This document shows, piece by piece, positions 1-10,906 of a stretch of DNA of 64,000 nucleotides (position 1 is its first letter; every line of letters starts with the position of its first letter). The notes under the pieces are model-generated. The model saw only the letters and a program-made list of their open reading frames with translations. It made no database searches and was not told where the DNA came from. A program made the position numbers and the translations under genes. This stretch comes from Orbilia blumenaviensis (lineage: Eukaryota; Ascomycota; Orbiliomycetes; Orbiliales; Orbiliaceae). The stretch spans positions 372,001 through 436,000 of the forward strand of contig JAVHNS010000003.1 in the NCBI GenBank assembly GCA_036872755.1, written 5' to 3'.

Positions 1-543
1 AGCCGAGGGCGACTGCAACGCAAAATATGCAACAATTGCGATTTTAGTTGAAGAGCTAGAGACGCATATGAAAATCTGGTTTCAAGGCTAATCTATACAG
101 CCAATGGAAGATATCCGCACGGAGGCTTAGAATGTGGCATTATTAAAAAACGCGCGATGATGGTTTCTTACCCGTGACACACACCATGGTGGCGCGATAC
201 TGGAGACTGTGAATATTCAGCCCTAGTACCTGGTCTCGTGACCAGACCGTTGTCAATCCACCCAGTATAACCTGCAGTTTCATGCAAGATACGCCAACAA
301 ATGAGGGGCTTCCCAAGGCTCTGAGATTTCACCGACGACTTAAAAGATCTTCAATGCCAGCCTCGTAGATATAGAACCTCAAGCCCTCATTATATCCTTG
401 TTACTATTTGTATTCTTGCGAGTGTATTGATCAACTATCATTCTAAATTAAACTTATCCCGATAGAGGAACTTGTGCCGCATAGCGGCTTAATACGTATT
501 AATACCGCTACTTGTATTCGAACCAGTTCGCCATTCCAAAAGC

Positions 544-3500
544 ATGCCGCAATCCTTAGCTACTTCTGAGCAGCTCAAATCACTGGCGACAGAGATTGAC
601 CAACAACCTATCTCGGAGGTTAAGAACGAAGGATCACTAAGTCAGCTACAACCTTGCGCCGATTGTGGGAAGGATCACTTACGGAAGCGGATTGTTTGCT
701 GTGTTGATGGGACTTGGATGGGACCTGACGGCGCCGCAGGTAATTCGGGCTAATTTCAGAACTACTATCCATATATGATATTATAAAAACGTATCTCACC
801 TAACCGAAACCACCAAAAGGAAGTGAAAATGGAAACGCGAGCAACATTTTTCGTATTTGGGCTTCAATAAAGACCGGAATAGTGGAAGATGAGAATGGCA
901 AGTGGCAGCAAATTCGAAGATACTTCAAGGGCCTTGGAACCGATGTTGGCATCTTTCAAAAACTTTACAGTGGGGTCACGGGATCAGGTCTGGATGATCT
1001 TATCTTCAGAGTTTACAAGGCAAGCCTCCAGAATTTTGTCAAGTAAAACCAAAGTACCGTATTACGTACTTAGATATTAACAAATTTTGGTTGTTGTTTT
1101 TTGGGTAGTTTTGTGCATTAAATTGCTGCCCTTCCCAGGATGAAATTTACTTCTTTGGATACAGCCGCGGTGCTCGTAAGCCTCACATCTTTCGAGGTAA
1201 TTTCGTTTTCAACACGACTTCACAAATATCTAACCAGTAGAACTACAATACAGACGTGGTCCGGGCGGTTGCTGCTCTATTTTACCATATGCGTACCCTC
1301 AAGCCGACGACTGAGGAATTTGACAAACTTTACTGGGACAGCCTGCGTATCTATAAGGGAATCAGAAATAAAATCGATTTCCACAAAAACGAGGTATTAA
1401 GGCCATTCTACTTCTAGCTTTATCCTAGCCAAGTTATTTGTACATGTAACCATAGGGCTGACATCTAGCGTTCTAGGCCTACCTATACCTGTAAGTTTTA
1501 TAAATTTATAGAGCGAATTAATTCATGCCTAACGTTGCATAGCGATACACATACCCGCGAGGCAGCAAAAATAAAATTCATCGGTGTCATTGATACTGTC
1601 AAAGCCTTTAACGATGGCGGGCTATACGACATCAGCCAAACCCCCAATATCGCTCATGTTCGCCATGCCCTCGCTATCCTCGAAGACCGGAATGCTTTCT
1701 CTCCAGAAAAGTATTCAGATTTGGAAAAGTCCTCGGGTGCTAACCTGCCGAATCAGGGCGCACTCAGTGACTGGCAAAAGCGGGATACACAGACGTGCAT
1801 TGAGGCGTGGTTTCTTGGTACCCATGGCGATGTTGGAGGATCTGCTATACAAGACGGCTGGTCATTATGGCCGTTGCAATTCTTACTTTCGGAGGCAGAA
1901 GCCAGTGGTTTGTGTTTGAAATTCCAGCCGTTACGGGGTGCCATTCAAATCCAGAATCCACTTGATTATGCAATGCCTTCCCAGATGGACGTTACAGATG
2001 ACACAGAGACTATTCAAATGCCTCAGTCAGTCCCTTACAAGAATGGATATAGTATACGAATGTGGGACCTGGCGGATGTCTTCAACATTCCGGGGTTTAA
2101 GCTGTCGGAGTCCATTGCGAAGTCGTTTTTACCCACTGGGGAACGTCCAATAACCGGCCTCAATGACGGGTCTGGCAATACTAATAATGGAGTTGGTAAG
2201 TCTCATCGTCTCCTTTATACTCTAGAAAAATCTATTCTAGTATTCCTTGAGGTACTGAAAACATCACAGTTACAGTAATACACCCATCGGTACACTACCA
2301 CGATGACTGTACCCCCTTAGGCATTCTTTATATCAACTATTTAGCAGTCAGGTCGCGGATTCGAGCGGATTCCAAAAACATTACAATCAGCTGGGGGGAA
2401 TTGTTTTGGAACCGATCTTTCCGGCAAAAGGTAGACCTTACACTCCGGAATCCGAGAGTCCTAGTGTGCGGGGTTCAGGGCAGCGCGAAATCGACCTTGA
2501 TAAATGTAGTCTCAAATAATAAACAGATTGTAGGTATATTTTTCATTAATGAGAATTACAGTAGAATGCTGTGCCTGCATTCAGTCATACGTATAAAGCC
2601 AGGATACTACGACCGTTAATACTAGCCGCTAATAGTAGCTTACTGATGCGAAGGCTGTGGTGAACAATTCTCAAACGCCAACGCCCCACGACATAGAAAC
2701 AGAGCTGCTTTCGACGCACACCGGATTTCGGTTCCACGATTCCAGAGGATGGGATAGCGGCACCAATGACCAATTTCTGCTAGTGAAGGAATTCCTCAAA
2801 ACTCGCCGCTCTAAAGTCGAGTTTTCGGAGCAGCTACACTGCGTCTGGTCAGTATCCCCAGTATATATTACCACTATCTCGAGGTCTAGACGTCTTGCTA
2901 GCTATAGAGCTGAATATGCCACTAACGTAGGTGTTCTAAACAGGTTCTGTATAGAAGCCTCACAAAGCCGTGTAAACAGTGTTGATAGAAACCTGCTTAA
3001 AGAGTTAGATCCTGAAGGGGTAACAATAATCCTCGTCTTTACGAAGTGCGACAAGCTTTTTGGGGAGTGTCAGGAGGCTGCCATAACAGAGTATGAGGAA
3101 GAAAATGGCTGTGTAGGGTCCTTGGATGCCTATTCTATCCCTTCAGAGCTCGGACCCGAGATAGCCAGACGCAGAGAAATAATCTATAATATAAGAAAGT
3201 CTACACTGATCCATGAGGTAAAAGCAATATTGGAGGTCGGTCCTGAAGTTGAAGCTATTTTTGTCAGCCGAAATCGAAGAGGTGCGTGAGTAAACCAAGG
3301 TTCGAGGGGTCTCTTCTGTATTTCTTCGTTCTAATTGTCAAGAAAGTATCCTGACTATTCTGAATATTTGTGCCTACAGATACCGAGCAGGTTACCAAAC
3401 TGGTAGCTTTAACAAGAGCGTCAAGGAACAGCCGTGTTCTCCGTAGGATACACAACCAAGCCATCAAAGCGCATATAGACGAAGTCCTACCGATGGCATG

Positions 3501-4155
3501 TAAGGAGGCAGCGAAGTTTAAATCTTTGCGTTCGGAATACCCTTTCATGTTTGTGGTAGATCCCACCCGAGTTGTCAGTATCGAGGATGGGAGAAGAATC
3601 CGAGCGAAAGCTGAATCCTCCCTACCTAAGCTCTTCGGACTCCAGATTGTCGAAGATGCACGTTTTGATGACCTTGCAGATATCTTTGCTACAGTTAACT
3701 CCAGAAGAAATCGGGCTGTTGAGGATTTTTTGGCATCTTCATCACTTAAAAGCCTAACACTCACTATCAGGCGGGCGGTGGCACAGTCTTTCTTGGAGTC
3801 CGTTCAAGGTCTCGACCCCGTCGTCGCAGCCGCTGTAGAAATAGGTAGCACTGGCATAGGCACCGCATTGGACTTCTATCGCTATAAAGCCCTTCTAATA
3901 GAGCTATGTCTTCAGATCCTAGTATACGACAGAATGGTGTGGTTTGGTTCCCGGCAGATTACAAAGGATACGGCGGCTCGGGCCTGGATTAGAGCTCTAC
4001 AGTCTGCCCCAGACATTGAGGAAATACTCCAAAAGGATTTGATCCGTTTTATGTGGGCGGATTGGGAACTGCTGCTACTCAAGATAGTGCAAAAGCTAAA
4101 GTTTGTTGCTGATGAAGATGATATATGCGTCGTGCGCGGCGAGCAGAACGCTTGA
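544..4155 (+). CDS. DUF2235 (Tle1-like alpha/beta hydrolase) fused to a P-loop GTPase-like domain
   Basis: Multi-exon gene. The N-terminal half reads as DUF2235: CVDGTWMGPDG opening, nucleophile elbow FGYSRGA, IGVIDTV and an IHPSV end. Joined exons are 544-739, 820-1019, 1139-1175 and 1254-1393; the junction near 1394-1540 is unresolved. An intron from about 2195 to 2275 leads in frame to a G-domain: P-loop GVQGSAKST (Ala where Gly is usual), G3-like DSRGWD, G4-like TKCD. A last intron runs from about 3284 to 3379, and the C-terminal region has a hydrophobic stretch (ALLIELCLQILVY). DUF2235 includes Tle1-type phospholipases; a lipase fused to a nucleotide switch suggests a regulated membrane-damaging effector, but that is inference. 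It could also be two adjacent genes, although the joins keep frame. The 1019/1020 junction appears to use a GC donor. Confidence 0.72.
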
Positions 4156-4501
4156 TTGTGAGTATGAATCCATGCGTTTGGCTTTGTTTTCAAAGATTAG
4201 CCCTGTTCGTCAGCATACCATCATGCGGAGCTATATTGGTCTTGTAAACTACTAGCCATACGCCTCCATAAGAAGTTAAGTTCTATTTCTTTTTTCCCTC
4301 GAAATTCGGTAGCGTAAAGGGAGTCCGGATGTGACCGAGTTATGGCATAAAATATAAGATAGTGTAGTTCTATCAGAACACCACGCTGCCGGTAAAAGAA
4401 CAATAACAAAAACAAAGTCAAAGTCAAGCCCATGCAAACCCCGATATCACCAGAATTCAAAGGAAAAAAAATAGCAAATTCAAAATTTACAGATTCAACT
4501 C

Positions 4502-7500
4502 TCAACGTTTTGCTGCCCTGGTTCTCCCCGCACCTCTACCCCTCCCTTTTGGCTCATCTTCAACCTCCTCGTGAACACTTCCCTTCCTGCCTCGTCCTTT
4601 CGCAGTTACTGCTGCGGCCCTAGTAGTCTTAGGTTTAACTTTGGGAGCAGCAGCACCTTTATTTTTCTTGACGGGTTTCTGTTCCTGTTCCTGCTCCTGT
4701 TCCTCCTCCTCTTCTTCATCTTCATGCTCTTCTTCTTCCTCGCTTCCTTCTTCCTCTTCCTCACTCCCATCTTCTGCTGTCTTATCGCTTCCCTCTTCCT
4801 CTTCATCCCTCTCCTCTTCCTCTTCCTCTTCTCCCTCTTGTTCGTCATCCTCAGCTTTGTCTTCCATTTCCACATCGCCATCTTTATCCTGCTTCCCCCG
4901 TTTCCCTCTGACTACTCTCCCTGTTTTCTTTGCTTTAACCACAGCTTCGGGCTCAATCTCTTCTTCCTCTTCCTCCGGATCCCCCCTCTCACTATCATCC
5001 TCTCCAAATACTTCACTTTTAATCAAACTCCCCCGCCTCCCCCTCCCCCTTTTCTCCTTGTCTCTTTCCTTCTCCTTCTCCTTCGCAGCTTCCGCCGCCT
5101 TCCTCTCTCCAATCCTCTCCGCGCTTCTGAAATTATCAATCGCAATCCCAATATCCCTCGCCATCTCCCTTGCCTCCGACGCAACCTGGCTATTACTCTT
5201 ATTATACATCACCGCATTTGCAAACATTCTCCAGATCTCTTTTTCGAGCTGTGAGGAGTTTGTAATTGCGCCCTTGGCATTTAGTGGCGCGTTTGCAACT
5301 GATGTGGTCGGTGTGGATGGAGTGGTGCCGAAGGACATTGATGGTCCGTCTGCTGTGGGCGTAGGCGTTAATGTTGGTGTTCCAGTTGTGTTTTGCGCGG
5401 CACCGGCTTTGATTAATGCTCGGATGCCTGTGTTTATCGTTGTCAGTATACCTCTTCTCTAGATTCCTATATAACATGGAGGGGTGTAAAATATCGAGGG
5501 AGAGGGAATGACGTACTCTTTATATCCTGGGGTTTATATACAATCTTACTGTATCCCGGCGCCAGCCGCTCATCCACAGGTTTCATGAACAAATTCGCAT
5601 ACCGATGTGCCGACACATTGTTCAACAGCGGATTAGCTCTCTGCGCAAACTTCTTCACCGAGGTGCTAGAAGTAGGCGTAGCGTTGACCGACATGTCAAG
5701 ATGGAACGAAGGTCTCGGTGTAGCCGGGTCAGCTGCAGGAGTTGCTGCATCATCACGCGGAGTTTCAACATTGGTATCCATAAGATCCGGCTCTGTTGAG
5801 ATAGACGGCTGATAATGATGTTGCCTTCTCACGCCACGCTTTGTAGGCTCAGCTTCATCTTCTGTCATTGTTGTTTCAGTCTTCTTCTTCTGCGGTCGTT
5901 TCTTCGGCCTGGTTTCTTCGGGAGCTACAGATTCTTGCTTTGTGGTAGTGGGTGGCTCATCCACGTCCATATCGTCGGGTTCGGCGGTTCGGCTGCCAAC
6001 GCTACTGACACTCTGACCGCGACGAGGACGTGTAGATGCTGCTGTTTCACGGGTTTTAGATGATCCCGTCCCGCTTTTCGTGGGTTTAACTGTGCTTTTC
6101 TCCCATACTGGGTCCGCGGATTCCTCCCTTTTACTAGTCGGTCGAACCGGCTCGGTCTCCTCTTTAGCGTTTTTACTACCCTTCTTTTTCTTCCCCTTAT
6201 CCAGCGGAAAGTCGGGAACACCAGCGGAGGCATCATCAGGCGCCAATACCGGCGAGATCTCTTCAGGTCGAGGCCGGACAGGTGACGGCGGACGTCCAGA
6301 CTGCTCGTTCGGCTTCGGAGTGGTAAACTGCAATGGCGGCAACTGCGCGGGTGTGTTAATCGGCGGTAATCTATTATCTTCAGTTGTTTGGTACTCTCTA
6401 GTTGACTGCTGCGGTGAGAACGCAGGCTGTAGAGGTGTGAATCCGGTTTGTGTGGGTGACGGCTGTGGTTGCTGTGCGTGTGGGTATTGGTTTTGATAAT
6501 GTGAGTGTGTGGGACTGTATTGAGGAGGTGGTGGCATTGACTGCGGGAACCCAGGGGTTCGCGGAGACTGTGATAGATGTGGTAGCCCAAATGGACTATG
6601 AGGAACACCGCCGCTATACGGCGAATGCAAAGACTGATGCTCAGAAACTGGTGAATGGTGCGGCAGATACTCAGATGACGGCAATCGCTGCATTGGAGCG
6701 GGATATCCAGGCGGCTGCACAGGGGCTCTCTGCGGTGATAACTGGTGAATTGAAGGAAGAGGCTGCACGAAGTGAGGCCTTGAAGGCGAAGGATGGGACT
6801 GAGGGTAAGAAGGCGTAGTCGGCGAGAACGAAGGCAGCGGATGTCCTTGGCGAGGTGTTCGAGCCTCGTCTGTTGGAGGTCTAGGAACCAGATTAAGGGA
6901 ATTTATCGGACTCTGACGGCCATTCGAATACCCTCCCGCCTCAACCTCATGTCTAAAGGTTACAGGTGAAGATGCTATCTCAGCCCTCGGTGTCGCCTGT
7001 GGGAATGTCCCGATCCTCGGCCCTGTAGGGGTAAGAGGCGGCCGCCCAGGAGAGCGAGACACAAACTCCAGCGGACGTGACCCAGATGCGCTCATACGCC
7101 TTACCGAATTCGTTGCTGATGACGGTTCGTATATTGGATAGATACCCTGAGGAGATTCCGTGGGTGGCATATGCTCGTACCGATGTCGAGTTTCGGGTGC
7201 AACAGGTGGACGGGCTCCGTCACGGATAGGGTCGTATCCCACACGGTCCGAAGATGTCTGTCGTTCCAACGGTACACTTTGAGCCGGTTCGTCCGATAAA
7301 ATGTTTTTCAGACTGGCTTTACTAGGCGATGGAGGCGTAGTTCGTAACATAGTATGTTGAGCCCCTTGCTGCCCAGAAGCATCCACAGGTGATTCTTCTA
7401 GCTTGTTCTCCACCGGTGCCGTCTTCACAGCTTCTGGTGATACAGGCTTCGGGGCCTCTTTAGCAGCTGCAGTAGCTGCGGCGGCCTCCTTGGCAGCAGC

Positions 7501-8331
7501 TTCTTTAGCCGCAGCCTCTCTTGCAGCAGCCTCTTTCGCGGCGGCCTCCTTCGCTGCAGCTTCTCTAGCAGCAGCTTCTTTGGCCGCAGCCTCCTTTGCG
7601 GCAGCTTCTTTCGCAGCAGCGGCAGCCGCTGCCTCCCGTTCCGCGAGCACCCTGGCAGCTTCCTTCTTCCTCTCCTCCTCGGCCTCCATCTCTTCGATCT
7701 CCCTCGCCCTCTCATTCTCCAAATTTCCAATCTCATCCAATAGCTGTGCTATCGACCGTTCGTCGGCTTGGATCTGTTCCTTCATCATATTCTGATAGCT
7801 CTCCCACATCCGTCTGGTAAGATCCCTAACCGCCTTCTCTCCAATCGGTACCGATAGCCCAGTAGCCATCGCTGGTTGAAGCGGCGGCGGTGGCGGCGGC
7901 GGAGGGACAGCAGGTGTAGCTGCACTGCTCGTAATCATCCCGTTCCTCATAGCGACTCTACTCCCTCTCGGCCGTGCAGGAGTGGTAGCAGTAGGAGCAG
8001 GAGTGGGGGCCACGGGTGCAGTCGCAGCCTCTCCTCCATCCGTAGAACCACCAGCACCAGTCGTAGCAGAGCTAGTCGTAGTCGCACTCCCAAATCCTTC
8101 ATCCCTCACTAAGTCCCTCCATCTCTCCCGTAACGTATCGCCCGACAGCCGTCCGGGATCATAATTCGGTGACGAAGTGAGCAGCGGGTTCTCTTTCAGA
8201 GCGCTGGAGATGGCATTAAACGACTGCCCAGTCTCGCCGTACTGGACGACTTCTGCGCATAGCAGCAGCTTTTCGAGGGTATCGTAGGAGCTGGGACTGG
8301 TCGGGGCGGATAAAGTGGCGGTGGACGGCAT
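4502..8331 (-). CDS. BRD8/Bdc1-like bromodomain protein, probable NuA4 complex subunit
   Basis: Two exons, 8331-5517 and 5427-4502, separated by an 89-nt intron (donor GTACGT, acceptor ACACAG), give 1246 residues. The start at 8331 (MPSTATL) is preferred over an upstream in-frame ATG at 8532 because the conserved part begins just after it. Residues about 15-85 (EKLLLCAEVVQYGE..., LRERWRDLV) resemble the N-terminal region of BRD8. Then come an Ala/Glu/Lys helical repeat (about 234-284), a long Pro/Ser-rich disordered stretch, and a bromodomain split by the intron (YANLFMKPVDERLAPGYSKI ... MFANAVMYNKSNSQV). The tail has long Glu runs and Lys/Arg-rich GRGR patches. BRD8 and Bdc1 are bromodomain subunits of the NuA4/TIP60 acetyltransferase; chromatin binding here is inferred from that similarity. 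Confidence 0.85.
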
Positions 8332-9096
8332 TGCGCCGTTGGTAAGTGTATTTGTGTGTTCGAGTGGTGGTAGTGGTGTTGAGATGACCTCTTGATGGGC
8401 TTTCGGCCTTGGTTTGGGAAGACGCGACGGGTTTTTCGGCCGGGAAAAAAATATCTCTTGCTTGAAGCTTTTCGGTCCACTCTCTTCGTTGCGTATCCCA
8501 CGTCCTCCAGCTTCCCTACACGTCGTCTTCACAGTTTTTGAAAAAAGGAAATTTAAAGCAACAGCGCGGGGAAGATAAACAGGAACAGAAGCTTAGTTTC
8601 CAATGTCGCGAAAAAGAATAGCCGGTAATTTTGCTTGGAAGCTAATTTGTGGTTGGTTGAACTCTTTTTTTTTTTTTTTTTTTTTTTTTTGCTAGGTTCG
8701 CTAACCGGCTAGAACAGCCCGACATTTCCTCACAAGCTAGATTTCGACGAAAGAAAAGACGTTTGTTCTTCCGCATTAACTGCAGCTTGGTTGGCTAGCT
8801 CCTGCAGAAAACTCCACTGCAATGCATCTAGCAGAGCCTCATACCAGCTATCATATGCTGTCTGTGGGACATGATATTGGGTCGTGATTTGGCTTTTTTG
8901 GTTATTCCGTTTGCCAATATATGTGCTTCGGGCACAACTTCAATATCTACAGTTCCTTATATACAAACTTGCCTATACCATCCTTATACCTGTTTACCGT
9001 ATCTCCATGAGATACCTAGGTAGTTACCAATCCCATAATCAAGTAAACGGCGAAGAGGGGCGGGATCCAGAGCGGACCTAGCTAGGAATCGAATGA
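8332..9096. other. Intergenic region with a 26-nt T tract
   Basis: This is the upstream region of the bromodomain gene and the downstream region of the frataxin gene. It holds an uninterrupted T run at 8665-8690 (A on the transcribed strand of the minus gene), a common fungal promoter element. The short open frame at 8884-9081 has no recognisable family features. I see nothing else. Confidence 0.6.
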
Positions 9097-9756
9097 TCAA
9101 TCCCACTCAATCCCAACCTCCTCAGTCAACAGACCGCTCAGGGTGCTCTGGTCCCGCGAATAAACCCACTGCCTCGATTCTTCAATCCAATCGTATCTCT
9201 TCGGTCCGCTAATCGGACTGCTCAGCCATATCTGCTTGTTCGGCGGCTGCTTATTGATCACATATGTTCCATTCGGCGTGTCCAGCGTTAATACACCGGC
9301 CTAGTCCCATTTAATACCAACTCTCTCGTTAGTCATTCCTGTACTATCATATATATCGTATAAAATATAAAATAGCATTGAAGAAAGAAGGGAAGCAGGA
9401 CGAACGCTAAACTCCACATCAAGTTCCTTCTCAACCTCCGCCCGCTCCTCAAGTTTTGTAAAGATATCATCCATAGTTTCATCCGCAATCTCATGGTATT
9501 TATCCATTGATATCGCCGATGGTGATGTATAATCTGTTGCAGCATGACATCTTGTCGTGGTGTGGAATGCAAGTTTTGTAGGAGTCGGTACCGCCGGAAC
9601 GACAGACTGCTGCAACGATGCAGCTAACGCAGGCCGTAGTCGTCTTGACAGAGGTCTATACGATGCAAAGCTTCGGGTACAGATCTGCCTGGCTTCCCGG
9701 CCTGCAGCCAGACGGGCCGTTCTTTGGCATATCCGTGACGAGCTGCAGCGTGGCAA
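9097..9756 (-). CDS. YFH1: Frataxin, mitochondrial iron-binding protein
   Basis: Two exons, about 9756-9406 and 9300-9097, with an intron at 9301-9405 (phase 0). The N-terminus is rich in Arg, Ser and Ala and lacks acidic residues, as expected for a mitochondrial presequence. The mature domain opens with [18 protein letters not shown] and continues with [33 protein letters not shown] and [12 protein letters not shown], which is the frataxin fold in order, including the acidic first helix used for iron binding. Frataxin supports iron-sulphur cluster assembly in the matrix. The 5' end is unresolved: position 9756 is TTG, no ATG precedes the presequence in this frame, and a TAG lies just upstream, so a small 5' exon probably supplies the start codon. 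Confidence 0.9.
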
Positions 9757-10906
9757 CTGTCGGATCGCGTGGGTTGGTTGGAACTATGATTGCATTGCAC
9801 ATGCATTAGTAATTAGTATGATTTTTAAGTACCCAGGAAAGCTTCCATACCATATCAATATAAGCTTATGCTGTTGGTGATACTTTATCCGTCTGTCTGG
9901 GCGTCGAATGTGAATGAGTACCCCTATGATGCTAGTATACCAGCTGATCTTGATACCTCGGGCCGAAGGAAATTACTTGGAAGATATCAAGTCTGCGAAT
10001 TGAATGCATGTAATGGCGACATGCAGTCTCGCCAAATCAGACCTTTTGGCGACAGAAGAATGTTGGAAATTATCGACTGCAACACAAACTCGGGAGGCTC
10101 AAAGACACTCCAACTAAGCTAGGGGCGGTCCTGGTGATATACCAGTATCCGAAACAATAACATATATAGAGATATATCTAAGTACATTAAAAATAGACTA
10201 ATCCGGCATCTATATAACATTTATCGATACATAAGGAGAAAGAGGGTTAGAGGTTGACTTTGTGTGCGTTTAGGACCAGGGCCTGTCAGAGGTGCATTGA
10301 GAATACACTTGGGTACAGCCGGCTGAGTGTCTTACAAACCTAATAACTATACCACAGCCTAAGTATATCGTAGTCGGATATATTTTGATCTCAAGCATAG
10401 GGTATTTTATCGAGGGAATATGAGTAGGAGCCCTCATTATACATTAACCATGTATTTATTGGTGTTCATGCGCATTGTATCTGCCTTATGACAAGAAGTT
10501 TAATTGGTCGAAGAAAAAGACGGATGGCGTAGCGTAGTCGATGACACGGACGCATAAAGAAAAGAGAAAGAGAGAACCATTAGCTAGAAGCTAGTCTGTA
10601 AAACTAGTTCGACGGTACAGCGCGAATAAGAAAAAAGGAACGAAGCTATAATGCAAATGGAATACAAGAGGTAGAAACAGTGTATAAAAAGACCATCCAC
10701 AGGCAGCAAAGCTAGTAGACCGAAGCACAGCACAGCCAGATACAAGTCATGGTTAACCCAATGACCGTCCATCTGCGTCTAACCTCCATGCCTATATGCT
10801 CTATAAAAGAAGGGGAACAGGGTTCTAAAACGCACAAGGCAGGGTAAGCACGTTACGTATTAGGTTGACAGAAAGTAGAAAATAAAATTAAGTAACGGTC
10901 GCATGG
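9757..10906. other. Intergenic region, no gene recognised
   Basis: It lies between the 5' end of frataxin and the 3' end of the APC/C activator, both on the minus strand. It probably holds the missing first exon and promoter of frataxin. An open frame at 9868-10122 has no family features and a composition like its AT-rich surroundings. Confidence 0.5.

Noticed and set aside
4571..5462. Long Ser/Leu/Phe-rich open frames on the plus strand
   Set aside because: They are the reverse reading of the Glu/Lys-rich coding region of the bromodomain gene.
7403..7795. Plus-strand open frame with Ala-Ala-Ser-Leu repeats
   Set aside because: It is the complement of the EAAAK repeat in the bromodomain gene and has no independent support.
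9868..10122. 84-residue open frame starting MLLVILYPSVWAS, resembling a signal peptide
   Set aside because: No family motifs after the hydrophobic start, no neighbouring evidence, and composition like the AT-rich surroundings.
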